Positions 35,072-45,806 of a stretch of DNA of 64,000 nt are shown one piece after another. A model generated the notes under the pieces. That model saw nothing but the letters and a program-made list of their open reading frames with translations, did not search any database and had not been told where the DNA came from. Made by a program: the position numbers and the translations under genes. Source of the stretch: Simmondsia chinensis (lineage: Eukaryota; Streptophyta; Magnoliopsida; Caryophyllales; Simmondsiaceae); assembly GCA_018398585.1 (NCBI GenBank), contig JAGTTD010000024.1:7964071-8028070 (forward strand), given 5' to 3'. Position 1 is the first letter of the stretch. Each line of letters starts with the position of its first letter.

Positions 35072-36303
35072 AATTTTTAAAATATTACTTGGATATGATA
35101 AACACAATATAATTACTGGTTACTTATTACAATCTATAACTGTGGAATACATCTAGTGTACATAATATCTTTTTTAAGATGCATTCAAAAATTATGCAAA
35201 GTAATAGACAAATTAACATGGGTACTATTTTTCTTGATAAATAACTAAAATAACATTTATATAGAAAGAATTTCTTAAAGAGTATAAAAGCATGCATAAA
35301 ATACATAATATTTTAAATGCTATTGGGATTATGTGACTAGGACCTAACGTATTGTTAGGTTATTTTATGTTATAATTATGCATGGTAATGATAGAATAGG
35401 GTAAAAAAATTAACCTTAAAACTTTAACAAATGTTGGAGGAAAATTTAATGTTTTACATAAAAAAATAGACTATAGCAACACTTAATTTAATATGTGTTA
35501 AACCAAACTCATTGAGGGAAAATGTCCCCAATGCCAAAACCTTGGCTCCACCCTGACAATGGACCTCAAAATTAAGCAAGGTGAGCTCAAGTAGAAATAA
35601 TTAAACAACAGAAAGAAGGTGAAATAGAGACTAAAAATCAAACCCAAAAAATTGTCACATTGTATAGTTCACAACTTTGTTAAGTCGTTTATGGCCCCCC
35701 ATTCGTACAAACGGGATCAACTGTCACTTCAACTCCCATGGTTAACACATTACCCACCAGTCAAGTGTACTCTCGAGTAATGGATTAAAGTACGTCCACA
35801 ACTTGCTTAGTAACGGAAGGCACAAAGGATTTTTGAGACGAAGAGAAGAGGCAAAGGAACTCAATACTTTTGTATGTGAATCGGTCATCTAAAGCACTGC
35901 ATTTTTAGGTATAATTCTACCTATTAGGGTAACTTTCAGTCATGGAAAGAGGGAGAGAAATTTGGCCTCAATATGGAAGAGAGAAGAATCCAGCTCAAAC
36001 AAGGAAAGTGTGGGTATGAAAGGAGGGGGATTCAATCAACAGTCATATCTCCAGCTCGAGCTTGAACACTAACCAGGAGTAACACCCAAAGGTTAACAAC
36101 CTGAACTCAAGCTTGTAGCCTTAAGCTCGAACCTGGGTAATTGGCTAAGAGAAAAATTTGCTCGAATTCAACTTTGTTATAACGACTATAGAACACGGCA
36201 CGACGCAATGCATCTTGCCCACCATGCCCAATTGAGGCCAACAATACTTTACTAAGTCTGAAGTCAAGACTGGGGTACAAAAGAAGTTTTTCCACCATCA
36301 AAC
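35072..36303. other. no gene seen; host sequence of the gag-only element
   Basis: AT-rich and then more balanced sequence. Reading frames are short and without family features. The CTCGAGCTTGAAC words near 36,050-36,130 may be repeat-derived. It continues beyond the nested element at 39,428. Confidence 0.35.
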
Positions 36304-36739
36304 TGTTATGATTCAAGCAAGACTTGAATCATAACCTAGAGTTTGGATAGGGATTTACACTTAGGAAGTGAAATCAAGATATGAAATCAATACAATAGGA
36401 AAGAGTACTAGAGATTTAAGATGAGAAAGAAGAAGAATTAGTTGAGAGATAGATAATTCAAGAAGAATTCTAGATTAGAAGTCGAAGAGTGATAGAGAGC
36501 ATTCAAGCTCAAGAGAGAGAAAAATCAATTCATTTATCATCAATGTTATGAGACTTACAACCAAGAACAACCTATTTACACTAAAGCTAATACAAGCAAG
36601 CTAATACAAGCACTAACTGATTCAAAAGCACACCAGCAGCTAATACTCATGAGTTATTGCATGACTCATTCAAGACATATCACTAGCATAAAGCACCTAA
36701 GACTAATACTACTAAACACGTCTCATTACAATCATAACA
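36304..36739 (-). repeat. 3' LTR of the gag-only element
   Basis: 436 bp, ends TGTTATGATTC and ACAATCATAACA. Same length as its partner. GA-rich in the middle. Confidence 0.92.
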
Positions 36740-36753
36740 ATACCTCCTCCTTT
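36740..36753 (-). other. polypurine tract of the gag-only element
   Basis: AAAGGAGGAGGTAT on the minus strand, directly before the 3' LTR. Confidence 0.85.
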
Positions 36754-37074
36754 AGAGATTCTTGTCCTCAAGAATCTTAACAAGGAAAAGGATGCTTGAA
36801 CACTCTTATTGAACTGAAAAACTACTGAAATTGCAGCAGAACAGAAGTTGATCTAGATCTGCAGCAGACACCTTTGTTGTTTATGCTGGAATGTGAATGT
36901 TGCAGCTAGAAATCAGGTGATTCAATGCAAAACATATGGAGTGAAGCAGGACAGCAACCAGATGTGATGCAGGACAGCAAGAAGCAGCTACTAAATGCAA
37001 TAAAATTGTTACTGGAATTCAGAATCTGTTTCGGTTTTCGTTGCCAGCAGACCAGCATGTTAACCTCCTTTGAT

Positions 37075-38304
37075 TCATCCACACCCCGTAGCTTCTAATT
37101 CCGGATCACCATACTCTAAGTCACCTTCATGGTCCCCTTCAATTTTGGTTCCCATAACAGCCATTAAGTGTTGGGGATTACACTTATGTCCGAAGGAGTA
37201 TTTGCGATTACACTTGTAGCATAAATTGTGTGCCTTTTTCTCCTCCATGCTCATTGTCCTTGAATCCTCAAGAGTAACTTGTGGTAATTGACTTCTTGGA
37301 ACTTCTCTCGGCATTGCCAAAACGGTAGACTCAAATAATCTCGCCTTTGCATAAGCTTTGGACAGTGTAGGAGGACTAAGGGCCTTGACCAAATTCTTAA
37401 TCTTGGGCTTGAGCCCACTACTAAAGCTTGAAACATAGAAAGACTTGCCTGTAATGGGGTAGATGGTCATCATTTGAGCCTTCAAATTCTCGAAACGGGT
37501 CATATACTCCTTCACACTACCTACTTGAGCTATCTTATTGAACTTGTCCACAACATCCCCCGGTTCTTCATCCGCATAACGGTCATTGAGCTCTAACACA
37601 AATTCTTGCCACGTGAGACTTGGATTTCCCAAAAGTAAGCTATAGAGCCACTCTTCTTGATCACCATGCAAGTATACAGCAACCAATTCAACTTTTTCGT
37701 CTTCGGGAATAGCATAGAATCGGAAGTATCACTCGCATCTTCTTATCCACGATTGTGGATGAGTGCCATCAAAAATTTCCAACTCGATTTGAGGCTGCCT
37801 AAATCCAGCTCGTCTATCCGCAGCCATAGGAGCACCACATACTTCTACTTGTCTCAGTACTGGAGGATCCACGGCCCAAACTTGATGAGGAACGACAGGT
37901 GCATTGTCATTTCTCCTTTGCACCGAAGCTTCTCCTTGCTGTGGTGGCATCGGTAAGACTCCTACCCCAAGGCGAGCATCTTGTCTCTGTAACCGATCTT
38001 GTATTTCATGAAAACGTTGATCCATCTTTTGCTCAAGTTGTTGATGCCTTAGGAAGTTGTCTTGCTCAAATTTATCTTGACGTGCCTGATATCGTTGTTC
38101 AAATGCCAGCATCAATTCACGCAATTGCTGCTGAGAATCAAGTACTTGCTGCTGTAAATCACCAACTTTTTGCAATGTTTGCTGATTCATTCTTGTCATC
38201 CTCTCAAAAATGTCAACTGTAGCATTTTCCACATTCACATCAGCACTGGAAGTGTTTGCAGCAGCCACACTTGCGTACGTTGCAGAGGTTGTACCAGCAG
38301 CCAC
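37075..38304 (-). pseudogene. gag with CCHC knuckle, one in-frame stop
   Basis: A single reading frame from ATG 38,304 to stop at 37,075, interrupted only by a TGA at 37,729-37,731. The N-terminal part is A/T/S-rich, then a Q-rich coiled-coil stretch (LQQQVLDSQQQLRELM to LEQKMDQRFHEIQDRL, about residues 48-110). The capsid region straddles the stop (SWIRRCE before it, YFRFYAIPEDEKVELVAVYL after), and the knuckle CYKCNRKYSFGHKC lies near the end, the form seen in chromovirus nucleocapsids. It would make about 409 residues without the stop. Gag would package element RNA; the remaining 36,754-37,074 is non-coding. Confidence 0.87.
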
Positions 38305-38976
38305 ACTTGCGTAAGTTGCAGAGATTGTTCCAGCCTGTTGTCCTGCATTTACAGCTGCAACAGCAGCAGCTCAGGGGTCATTCCACCAGCCATAACTTCA
38401 CTTCAATCTTGAACCTTAAGTGCACAGCTAGGATCACCTTAATGGTACTGATCAGCACTCAAAGTTGTGTATTGATCAAGTAACTGCCATGCTATGCTTC
38501 ATTCATGTTAGAACTTGCATAATTGAACAAAATATCTCCTGTTCTAAGCAAATGTTCAGATCGTGCTATCAAGAATTAAAATCCAGAGCTTAAACCGCAA
38601 GCAGAAGTTTTCAACCTGTTCCACACTTCATGATATCAATTCTGAACAAAAAATTCAGCTTAGATTCAAAGGAATCTCAGCAACTACTAAGATTGCAGCT
38701 CAAATTCAGCACTTAACTTGAAAATTTTAGCTTATATTCAGAATCCACAACTGATAAGTAAAAAATCCAATAGTATGCTAACAATCGAAACAAGTTCTGA
38801 GCAACTAAACACAATTTCCAGCTATATTTTTGCTCTGCTCAGCAACTTCCACCAATGTAACAGTAACAGAACCAAAAAATAGATCAAATTTGATCCTGAT
38901 GCTCACGGTCTGCAGCTCTTGAATTTTTTTTTTAATCAATTTTATCTAAATCTACTCAAGCGGAAACAAGATCTTA

Positions 38977-38990
38977 GGCTCTAATATCAA
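38977..38990 (-). other. primer-binding site of the gag-only element
   Basis: TTGATATTAGAGCC on the minus strand, one base after the 5' LTR end; near the common TGGTATCAGAGC of initiator Met tRNA. The 38,305-38,976 stretch before gag is the untranslated leader and has no gene. Confidence 0.78.
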
Positions 38991-38991
38991 T

Positions 38992-39427
38992 TGTTATAAT
39001 TCAAGCACGACTTGAATCATAACCTAGGGTTTGGATAGGTATTTACACTTTAGAAGTGAAATCAAGATATGAAATCAATAGAATAGGAAAGAGTATTAGA
39101 GATTTAAGATGAGAAAGAAGAAGAATTAGTTGAGAGATAGATAATTCAAGAAGAATTCTAGATTAGAAGTCGAAGAGTGATAGAGAGCATTCAAGCTCAA
39201 GAGAGAGAAAAATCAATTCATTTATCATCAATGTTATGAGACTTACAACCAAGAATAACCTATTTATACTAAAGCTAATACAAGCAAGCTAATACAAGCA
39301 CTAACTGATTCAAAAGCACACCAGCAGCTAATACTCATGAGTTATTGCATGACTCATTCAAGACATATCACTAGCATAAAGCACCTAAGACTAATACTAC
39401 TAAACACGTCTCATTACAATCATAACA
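38992..39427 (-). repeat. 5' LTR of the gag-only element
   Basis: 436 bp, ends TGTTATAATTC and ACAATCATAACA; about ten differences from the other LTR. Confidence 0.92.
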
Positions 39428-39432
39428 CAAAC

Positions 39433-40058
39433 TTTCTATATGGGATAAGAGAAATTGAACAAAATGGAAACACCCACGCCCTCAAAATTCCAATATTTTT
39501 ATTTGGTAATTTTTAATATTTTTTTAATTTTTAAAGAAATTTTATTTTTCTGTTTATCTATAAAGACAAAAATATATTTTTTAATGAAGAAATTTCATCA
39601 AACAAATCATAAAGTATCATTTTATAAGATAGATTAGTGATAGAAAGATAAATAAAACTTGCATTTGCATGATCTAAAGAAGAAATGACTCATATTTGTA
39701 ATTCAGTTTATATATCTATTACCTTCTTAAAATATCCAAAAGGCATAAAACTCTAAACAATAATTTAAATTTAAATATATTTTTAAATATTTCAATGACA
39801 CTATAAAAATCTTCCTAAAAAGCTTTGTAAAAGTAAGTCCATGAATTTTGTGTTTTAATTTTTGAATACCTTGAGATTTTAAAATAGTTTGTGATTCTTT
39901 TTATCGAATTTTGTAAAAAAAAAAAAAATCAAAATATTATATTTAAAGAACTTTGTTTTATAGTGATAATAAATTAAGCACTAAGTTTTCTATAGTTACA
40001 AAAAAGAAAAGAAAAAGAAAATGATAGTCAATAAAAAACGTAGATGCATCCCGCCTAT
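39433..40058. other. AT-rich, no gene seen
   Basis: Long A and T runs (for example 39,914-39,927), short frames only. I see nothing functional here. Confidence 0.4.
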
Positions 40059-40209
40059 GTAGTCGCTACCCTCTCTCTTTCCCATCTCTCTCTCGAACAC
40101 TCCTCCACCGTAGTGGCCACCCTCTCTCTTTCCCATCTGTCTAGAACACTCCCCCACCGTAGTGGCCACCCTCTCTCTTTCCCATCTCTCTCTAGAACAC
40201 TCCCCCCCC
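40059..40209 (+). repeat. CT-rich minisatellite, three units of about 50 bp
   Basis: Units start at 40,059, 40,110 and 40,159, each reading GTAGT then CCCTCTCTCTTTCCCATCT and ending GAACACTCC with a C-rich tail. The third runs into a 25-base C run. Near-identical units suggest recent unequal exchange or slippage. Confidence 0.85.
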
Positions 40210-40226
40210 CCCCCCCCCCCCCCCCC
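40202..40226 (+). repeat. poly-C homopolymer, 25 bp, followed by six G
   Basis: C run 40,202-40,226 followed at once by GGGGGG. It terminates the CT-rich minisatellite. Confidence 0.95.
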
Positions 40227-40892
40227 GGGGGGCCCTCCCCAATTTAGCCTTCCATCATGGCAACCACTAACCGACTCTCTCTCTGCAACCCAATAAGCTG
40301 ACCACCATCACACTTTTCCATTTCATTGTTACACTGCATCACCACTAGTCAACCATAATATATCTCTCTGTTTCTCTCTCTTGTCAAAAAAAGAAGCTCC
40401 TTCCCTACCAACAGTAACAGTGAAAATGGCAGTCGGAGGGAGAAGTGGGTCTCTCATGGGGGAGCATTCAGTATTTTCTTGGTGCCGGAGATTGTCGAGT
40501 GAGGGGGGGGGGGGGGAGGGATGGTGGTTGTGGAGTTCAAGGAGAGAGATACGGCGGACCCTGTGGGTTGAGTTGAGTTGCTTAACGAGGATTTAGAGGA
40601 CTAGGGGTGACACAAAAGGTGAAGAGGAAGGGGAGGCAAAGAAAGTCACTTGATTGGGAGGAAGAAGGCAGGGATGGGGATATTTTGGGGATGTTAAGAA
40701 TTCAGAAACTTAGAAACGATATCAGTCAGAAAAGTGATGTCAGTTGTCATTATTGAACTAAACTATTATTTCGTCCAAACCGATACACTAAAAACTTGTT
40801 TCACAATTTTTAGGGAATGAACATGAAATCTCTGGGCACTAAAGTGTAATTTAGCCTATTTTTATTCTTTTTGTTATTTTGTTTCTTATATA
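40227..40892. other. no gene seen; contains a 14-base G run
   Basis: A 14-base G run lies at 40,503-40,516 within purine-rich sequence. Reading frames across it show no domain. The 40,740-40,860 part (GTCCAAACCGATACACT and GTAATTTAGCC words) looks like decayed MITE sequence, but I could not place both ends. Confidence 0.35.
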
Positions 40893-41147
40893 CAATAACA
40901 ACAACATACCCAGTGCCTTAGAGGCTCCCGCATAAGCGGAGTCTGGGAAGGGTGGTTGTACGCAACCTTACCCCCTTCAGGGTGTAACCCTGGAGAGAGA
41001 GTGTTTCCGAGGACTCCCAGCCTGACAGAGTTGGCAATACGAGGACTTCCCAGGAGGTCACCCATCCTAGTGCTAGTCTCGCCCAAGCATGCTTAACTTC
41101 GGAGTTCTAATGAGATCCGATGCCTTAGTGCTTGGTAAATGAACCCT
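40893..41147 (-). mobile_element. SINE with 5S rRNA-derived head and Au-type tail (full copy)
   Basis: 255 bp on the minus strand. The 5S-like head is 41,136-41,034 (GAACTCCGAAGTTAAGC, CTAGGATGGGTGACCTCCTG), better preserved than in the copy at 572. Then a linker with AGTCCTCGGAAACA, and the Au tail with GGTAAGGTTGCGTACA, CTTATGCGGGAGCC, GGCACTGGGTATG and a terminal TTGTTGTTATTG. TSD of 17 bp with two mismatches: ATTTTGTTTCTTATATA at 40,876-40,892 and ATTTCGTTTCCTATATA at 41,148-41,164. The conserved 5S internal promoter could have driven Pol III transcription. Confidence 0.92.
41034..41136 (-). other. 5S rRNA-like segment (SINE head)
   Basis: About 103 bp resembling plant 5S rRNA from about nucleotide 13 to near the 3' end. 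The A-box and C-box regions are intact to the eye. The first dozen 5S bases are replaced by GGGTTCATTT. Confidence 0.88.
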
Positions 41148-41469
41148 ATTTCGTTTCCTATATATTAAGTATATGTTGCTATGATAAGATATCTTTATGT
41201 CATATATTAGAATATTAGGATAGAAGTTCTAAATTTAACTTTTCCGTTACGTTTATTTATCCACTTTTAGGCATATTTTTGAAATAGTTCTTACAAATAT
41301 CACCTCAATCATCTTTAACAAGTTAGCACATAGGTAATTTCTTCATAAGTTATTTCAACACTTCAAGGTGTATCACTGTCTTGGCCCAAGCACAAGTCAA
41401 GTCAACATCAGTCCATGCTTTACTTTTGTCCAACAATTTATTTCCTATCAGGCATTAGCATAAACGTCC

Positions 41470-43700
41470 TTGATCACCTCAGGATTTTCTACATATTCTC
41501 TCCTTCTCGTTCTCACTGCAGCAAACCTTCCCAATCTTGCCTTTTTTGCCCCGGTAGCCATGGTCCCTAGCAACAATCACTGTCCATCCCTTATGGAGCT
41601 TAGCCAATCACTGGCTCGTCCAACCAACACAATCACTACACCTTACCTAAGTCTAATTTTCACTCTGCCAGACTGTGGTAGCTCCTCCACCCTGGCTACA
41701 ATACCAAATGGCCGTAACCCTATCCATATTGAAAAGCCCTAGTTTGTCCTTCATATTGTAGAGGTGTCCTCAACCTCCCCTTCCCCTTTTTGCTCCACTA
41801 CATGTTTAGATGTCAAAATTCCATCACCATCCTCACTCTAGTCATCGATTGGGCATGCGCTTCGCCAATATAGAAGCCTTTTTTTTGTTTTTCTGGATTC
41901 CTCCTTAGGTATGACTCCCACCACCACCACCACCACACACACACACTCCCTTAGTGCTTGAATAGTCGCCCCATGGTTAATGAGTCTTAGGCATATACAT
42001 GAGGCCCCAATGCGCCCTATCCTCTTTGCTCTCACTTTGGTTTCTAGGCCCATGTGTTATTCACAAGCAGCTCAGGATCCTAAGTGGCGAGATGTAATGG
42101 CAATGGCCAACGAAATTCATGCCCTAATATAGAACCACTAATGGGTTTAGTACCTTACAACCCATCCGAAAATTTTGTTGGCAGTGCAGTTACGTGTTAG
42201 GATGAGATCTTAGTTTAGCCCTACAAGGTATGCCTTTTGGCACAGGGCTTCATCCCCACTACTAGGTATTGACTATCACGAGATCTTGAGCCCGGTCATT
42301 AATGCTACTATGGTACATCTTGTACTTTGCTTTGGCTTAACCGTATCTTAGACAATCTAATAGCTCAATGTAATGTATTAATTTAGGGCTGCTTTAGCTT
42401 AACCTTATCTTGGACAACCTCATAGTTCAATGTAATGTAATCTTTTAGGGCTTCCCAAAGAAAAAGTTTACATGTAACAACTTCCCAGTTCATTCACTCG
42501 GCCTCTTGCGTCATGTGTTTTCTCCGCACGAAGCCATCTATGGCCTTAAGCATCCTTAAGCTTGGTTTCAGTGCTTTAGCATCGGTCTCCTGCAACTTGG
42601 GTTCAATGCTCTTAGATTGACACTTTGTTTTTGTCTACCACATGAATCATGCTATTGACACTTGCATCTTTATGTCAGTTGACATTGGCAACAATGCTAG
42701 CCTTGTCTCACTCTCATTAATGCCCTCTCCACTCAATTCGCCATGAAAACAACAGCAACAACAACAACAACAAACCAAGTGCCTCAAGGGCTCCCGCTAA
42801 ATGCATGGTTTGGAGGGGGTGAGACGTACGCCGCTTGACCCCTCCAGGGTGCTATCCTAAAGAGAGGCTGTGTCCAAGGACCCCCAACCTGGAAAGTTCA
42901 ATTCACCATGAAAGACCATTATTTCCTTGGGATTGAGGCACAACATAACTCTACTCTATATTTCAACATAAATACACACAACATCTACTAGCTCGACCGC
43001 TTATATATGTTTTAGACCATGCTAGTTAAGACCCCCTCCCTTCATGTTCTAGCCTGTCCCGTAGTTATGGCATATTACTAGCTGACACAACCAATAGAAG
43101 GGCAGTGGGCAACCTCTAGTACCTCACCTTCTCACAATTGGATACCTCATTTGTTGTCAATCGCATGAGTTAGTTAATGCATTATCCTCGGGAGCCACAC
43201 TGGCAAGTGGTCAAATGAATCATTTGCTACGTGAAGACTACAATTGGCCGTAGACTTGTATATGCCCTAGGAGTGGTACTTGCATCGCAACATATGCTTA
43301 TACAAATTTTGGGTTTGGTGATATTCTTTAAAGTAAACATTCGACATTCGGTACTCAGTATTTTTTTGGTTTAAACTTTGTTACTTGAACGACTAACAAG
43401 TAGCATACGATTTTTAAAGTCCACGAAATCGTAGTAGAGGTTGTTAACTCACTGTGTACATGAAACACACTGAATTCATCACCTATTGCAGCGGAATTAG
43501 GGTGTTCCTTAAACATCACATAGATCATTGTTGTGACATTTGAACCACATTCATTTCCGATATCCGATCCCTCGTAATCGCACCAAGCAACTGGATGTCA
43601 ATTTTCACTAAGTGTGGGAGAAGCAGGTACTTAAGAACATTCAAGTTCGCTCGATCCTTACACAGAGGGTCTATCCTCTTCTAAATTCACTTATCTCGAA
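41470..43700 (+). pseudogene. decayed copia pol (RT and RNase H), plus strand
   Basis: RT begins near 42,060 (YSQAAQDPKWRDVMAMANEI), continues with YHEILSPVINATMVHLVL near 42,270-42,330 and FVYHMNHAIDTCIFMSVDIG near 42,625-42,690. After a SINE insertion it resumes with HYFLGIEAQHNSTLYFN near 42,925. RNase H remnants follow: SHTGKWSN near 43,195 and RTKQLDVNFH with EKQVLKNIQVRSI near 43,577-43,655. The stretch before 42,040 may be the gag-pol linker and holds an (ACC)n/(AC)n microsatellite at 41,918-41,946. It is distinct from the copia at 9,960. LTRs were not found; there are many stops. Confidence 0.72.
42749..42897 (-). mobile_element. 5'-truncated Au-type SINE in copia RT
   Basis: Minus-strand Au tail: GGGGGTCCTTGGACACAGCC, GGCGTACGTC, GGGAGCCCTTGAGGCACTTG and a (GTT)n end. 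No 5S or tRNA head. TSD: TCAATTCGCCATGAAA at 42,733-42,748 and TCAATTCACCATGAAA at 42,898-42,913, one mismatch. Removal of the insert rejoins the RT frame. Confidence 0.88.
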
Positions 43701-44214
43701 GGCAATCTTTCAATTGTTATCCTTGTAAGACTCTATTTTACTAATCCTGTTTTCTATCAAATTATTCTCCATATATAACACAAGTTAACTCTCTTATGTA
43801 ATCGCTATTCTATTTTTCCCATTCTTAATTTAGGCACAATCGAATAGTGAAAATGGATAGAACCCAGCCAAAATTTGTTGCACAGGGCATCCATGGAAGG
43901 CCAGATGCTCCGGAAAGTTACCGTTTCACACAAAAAGGGAGATATGGACACTCATTAAAACAGAAATAAACTGCATCCTGGATGGGAAACATTGTCCTAG
44001 TCCGACAAAGTTCAGAACAACAAACCAAATAACTGCAAAAACAAGCTTCTTGGCAAAGGAATGACCCTTGCACTAGGGCATCACATGACAAGCAACCAGC
44101 GTCATCGACAAAAGTTAAAAAAAAAAAAAAAAAAACAAATTCCAAGTACCCATTCAGCAATTAAAAATCACATCTTCAAATATAACAAGCTAATTGGTTC
44201 ATGAAATGAGCTAT
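43701..44214. other. 3' flank of the zinc-knuckle gene
   Basis: No separate gene. The right part is presumably the 3' untranslated region of the minus-strand gene that stops at 44,215. A 22-base A run at about 44,115-44,136 is T-rich in the transcript sense. I could not fix the poly(A) site. Confidence 0.4.
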
Positions 44215-45755
44215 TCAGTATCTTCGGGGCAAGCGGTCCATAAATCTCCCAGATGGGCATTCGTAGGCCATGTGCCCCCTTCCCCCACAGTTGTGGCATA
44301 TGATCATCCCAGGTCTTCCCATACAGTCTCTGCTCATGTGCCCCACCTGACCACAGCTTCTGCAAACCACATCCCGATACCCACCATCAAAGCCACCATA
44401 ACGACCGTTACCACCACTGTAGCGAGCTCTGGCACCGCCTCTATGTCCCAGAATGTCAGCTTTTGGGCACTCTCTGGCCACGTGCCCAGCTACGTTGCAC
44501 AGGTTACAAACAGGCTCATTCTGGCAATCACGTGCAAGGTGGCCCGTCTTCCTACAGTTCTTGCATGCCTTATCATTCGTGCACTCAGCAGCAATATGCC
44601 CTTGCTTGAAGCAATTGTTGCACAATCTCAGGTCACCTGGTGGAAGCTCGGGGTTTGGGCATTCTCTGGCACGGTGACCAGCCTTGCCACATGAGTGGCA
44701 GATTCCTTCGTTGGGGCAGTTGCTCGCCATGTGCCCGGGTTCTCGACAGTTCCAGCATAATGACTTGGTAGAGCACTCAGCTGCAATATGCCTGCCAACA
44801 ATCACATGCATACATCATAGAAATTAGAACAACTAAAAACAATTATCAAACAAATGTAGATCAATATACAGTCCAGTGGAAGCTCATGATTACCCAGGAA
44901 GGCCACAGTTGTTACAAACAGCAACATTTGGGCATTCTCTCGCAAAATGTCCAGGCTGCTTGCAATTGTTACATAAATCACTTTGACTGCAAAGGAGAAC
45001 CCACAGATGAATATCCAACAAGTCTAATCACATATACAGAACAACCAAAAGAGCCATAACAGAACCGCATGTTCATTTTCTTTCATACTTGCAAGTTATA
45101 GCTACAAAAGTGCAAAATGCTTAGATACATAAACATTTAACTGGACATAGGAAATGAGGGAAAACAGCACCACTAGACCAAAGTTTTATGCTATTGAAAA
45201 TGCATGGATGTTGGAATGATGGACAGATCTTCAATCTTGTGAATGTAACACCACAAAACACAAAGGACAACATACCTTCAGAAATTGAAAAATTGCCAAA
45301 AATCTATAAAATTAAACAGGAACCATATAGATGGCATGTTGATCGGACAAGATCACATCCGCCACGATATGTGAGAGCATCTCTGTGAATCTACAGTCAC
45401 CACCCATTACCCAACCACCACCGCCACCATCACAAAAAGGTTGTCAAAAGACCCAATGAAAGCCCAAGCATACAGGTCCATAAAAGTTCCACAACAAGTA
45501 GTAGTCAATGTCACTGGATGAGAAAGCAGAAAGGGGAGAACTAGAGCTCCCATTAAAAATTTGTCAATATTCATGATTTTTACAAGCAGCAAGTCTCATT
45601 TGTTTGCAGTATCTCACCGCATCACAAGAAAAGCCCAAACATTCAGACTACTGTTAAAAGTCAAACCACCTGAAACCCCGACGAATGTCTCTCCTATAAG
45701 GGCCATCACGATGAGAATGGCGCTCAGATCTGATCCTGCGACCTCGAGGACTCCT

Positions 45756-45793
<38 letters not shown>

Positions 45794-45806
45794 TGCGTGC
45801 ACTCAT
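44215..45806 (-). CDS. RS-rich CCHC zinc-knuckle protein (three exons)
   Basis: Exons on the minus strand: 45,806-45,670, 44,986-44,894 and 44,791-44,215; introns have GT/AG ends and the spliced length is 807 bases, 268 codons plus stop. The N-terminus starts [13 protein letters not shown], an SR-dipeptide run coded by a GC-rich hexamer, then basic [12 protein letters not shown]. Nine C-X2-C-X4-H-X4-C knuckles follow, among them [42 protein letters not shown] and [14 protein letters not shown], with an R/G-rich linker after the seventh. It ends [12 protein letters not shown]. Plant CNBP/GIS2/HEXBP-like proteins of this type bind single-stranded nucleic acid; a role in RNA handling is inferred. 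All key Cys and His residues are present, the frame is intact and the splice phase is consistent, so it is probably functional. Confidence 0.93.
45756..45794 (-). repeat. hexanucleotide repeat coding for the RS run
   Basis: About six copies of CGGAGC in the coding sense, in frame, coding for alternating Arg and Ser. Length change by whole units would alter the RS domain without a frameshift. Confidence 0.9.

Larger units (their letters stand above)
36304..39427 (-). mobile_element. complete gag-only LTR element (TR-GAG type), 3,124 bp
   Basis: Two 436-bp LTRs (36,304-36,739 and 38,992-39,427) flank a gag gene and nothing else. The target site CAAAC is duplicated exactly (36,299-36,303 and 39,428-39,432). 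On the minus strand the 5' LTR (right) is followed by a Met-tRNA-like PBS and the 3' LTR (left) is preceded by a polypurine tract. I count about ten substitutions between the LTRs, roughly 98% identity, so this is the most recent datable insertion in the window. No protease, RT, RNase H or integrase is present. It would need pol supplied by a relative, probably a chromovirus judging by gag. Confidence 0.9.

Noticed and set aside
44194..44694. Plus-strand open frame of 166 codons opposite the zinc-knuckle gene
   Set aside because: A shadow of the last exon on the minus strand, caused by its regular Cys/His codon pattern.
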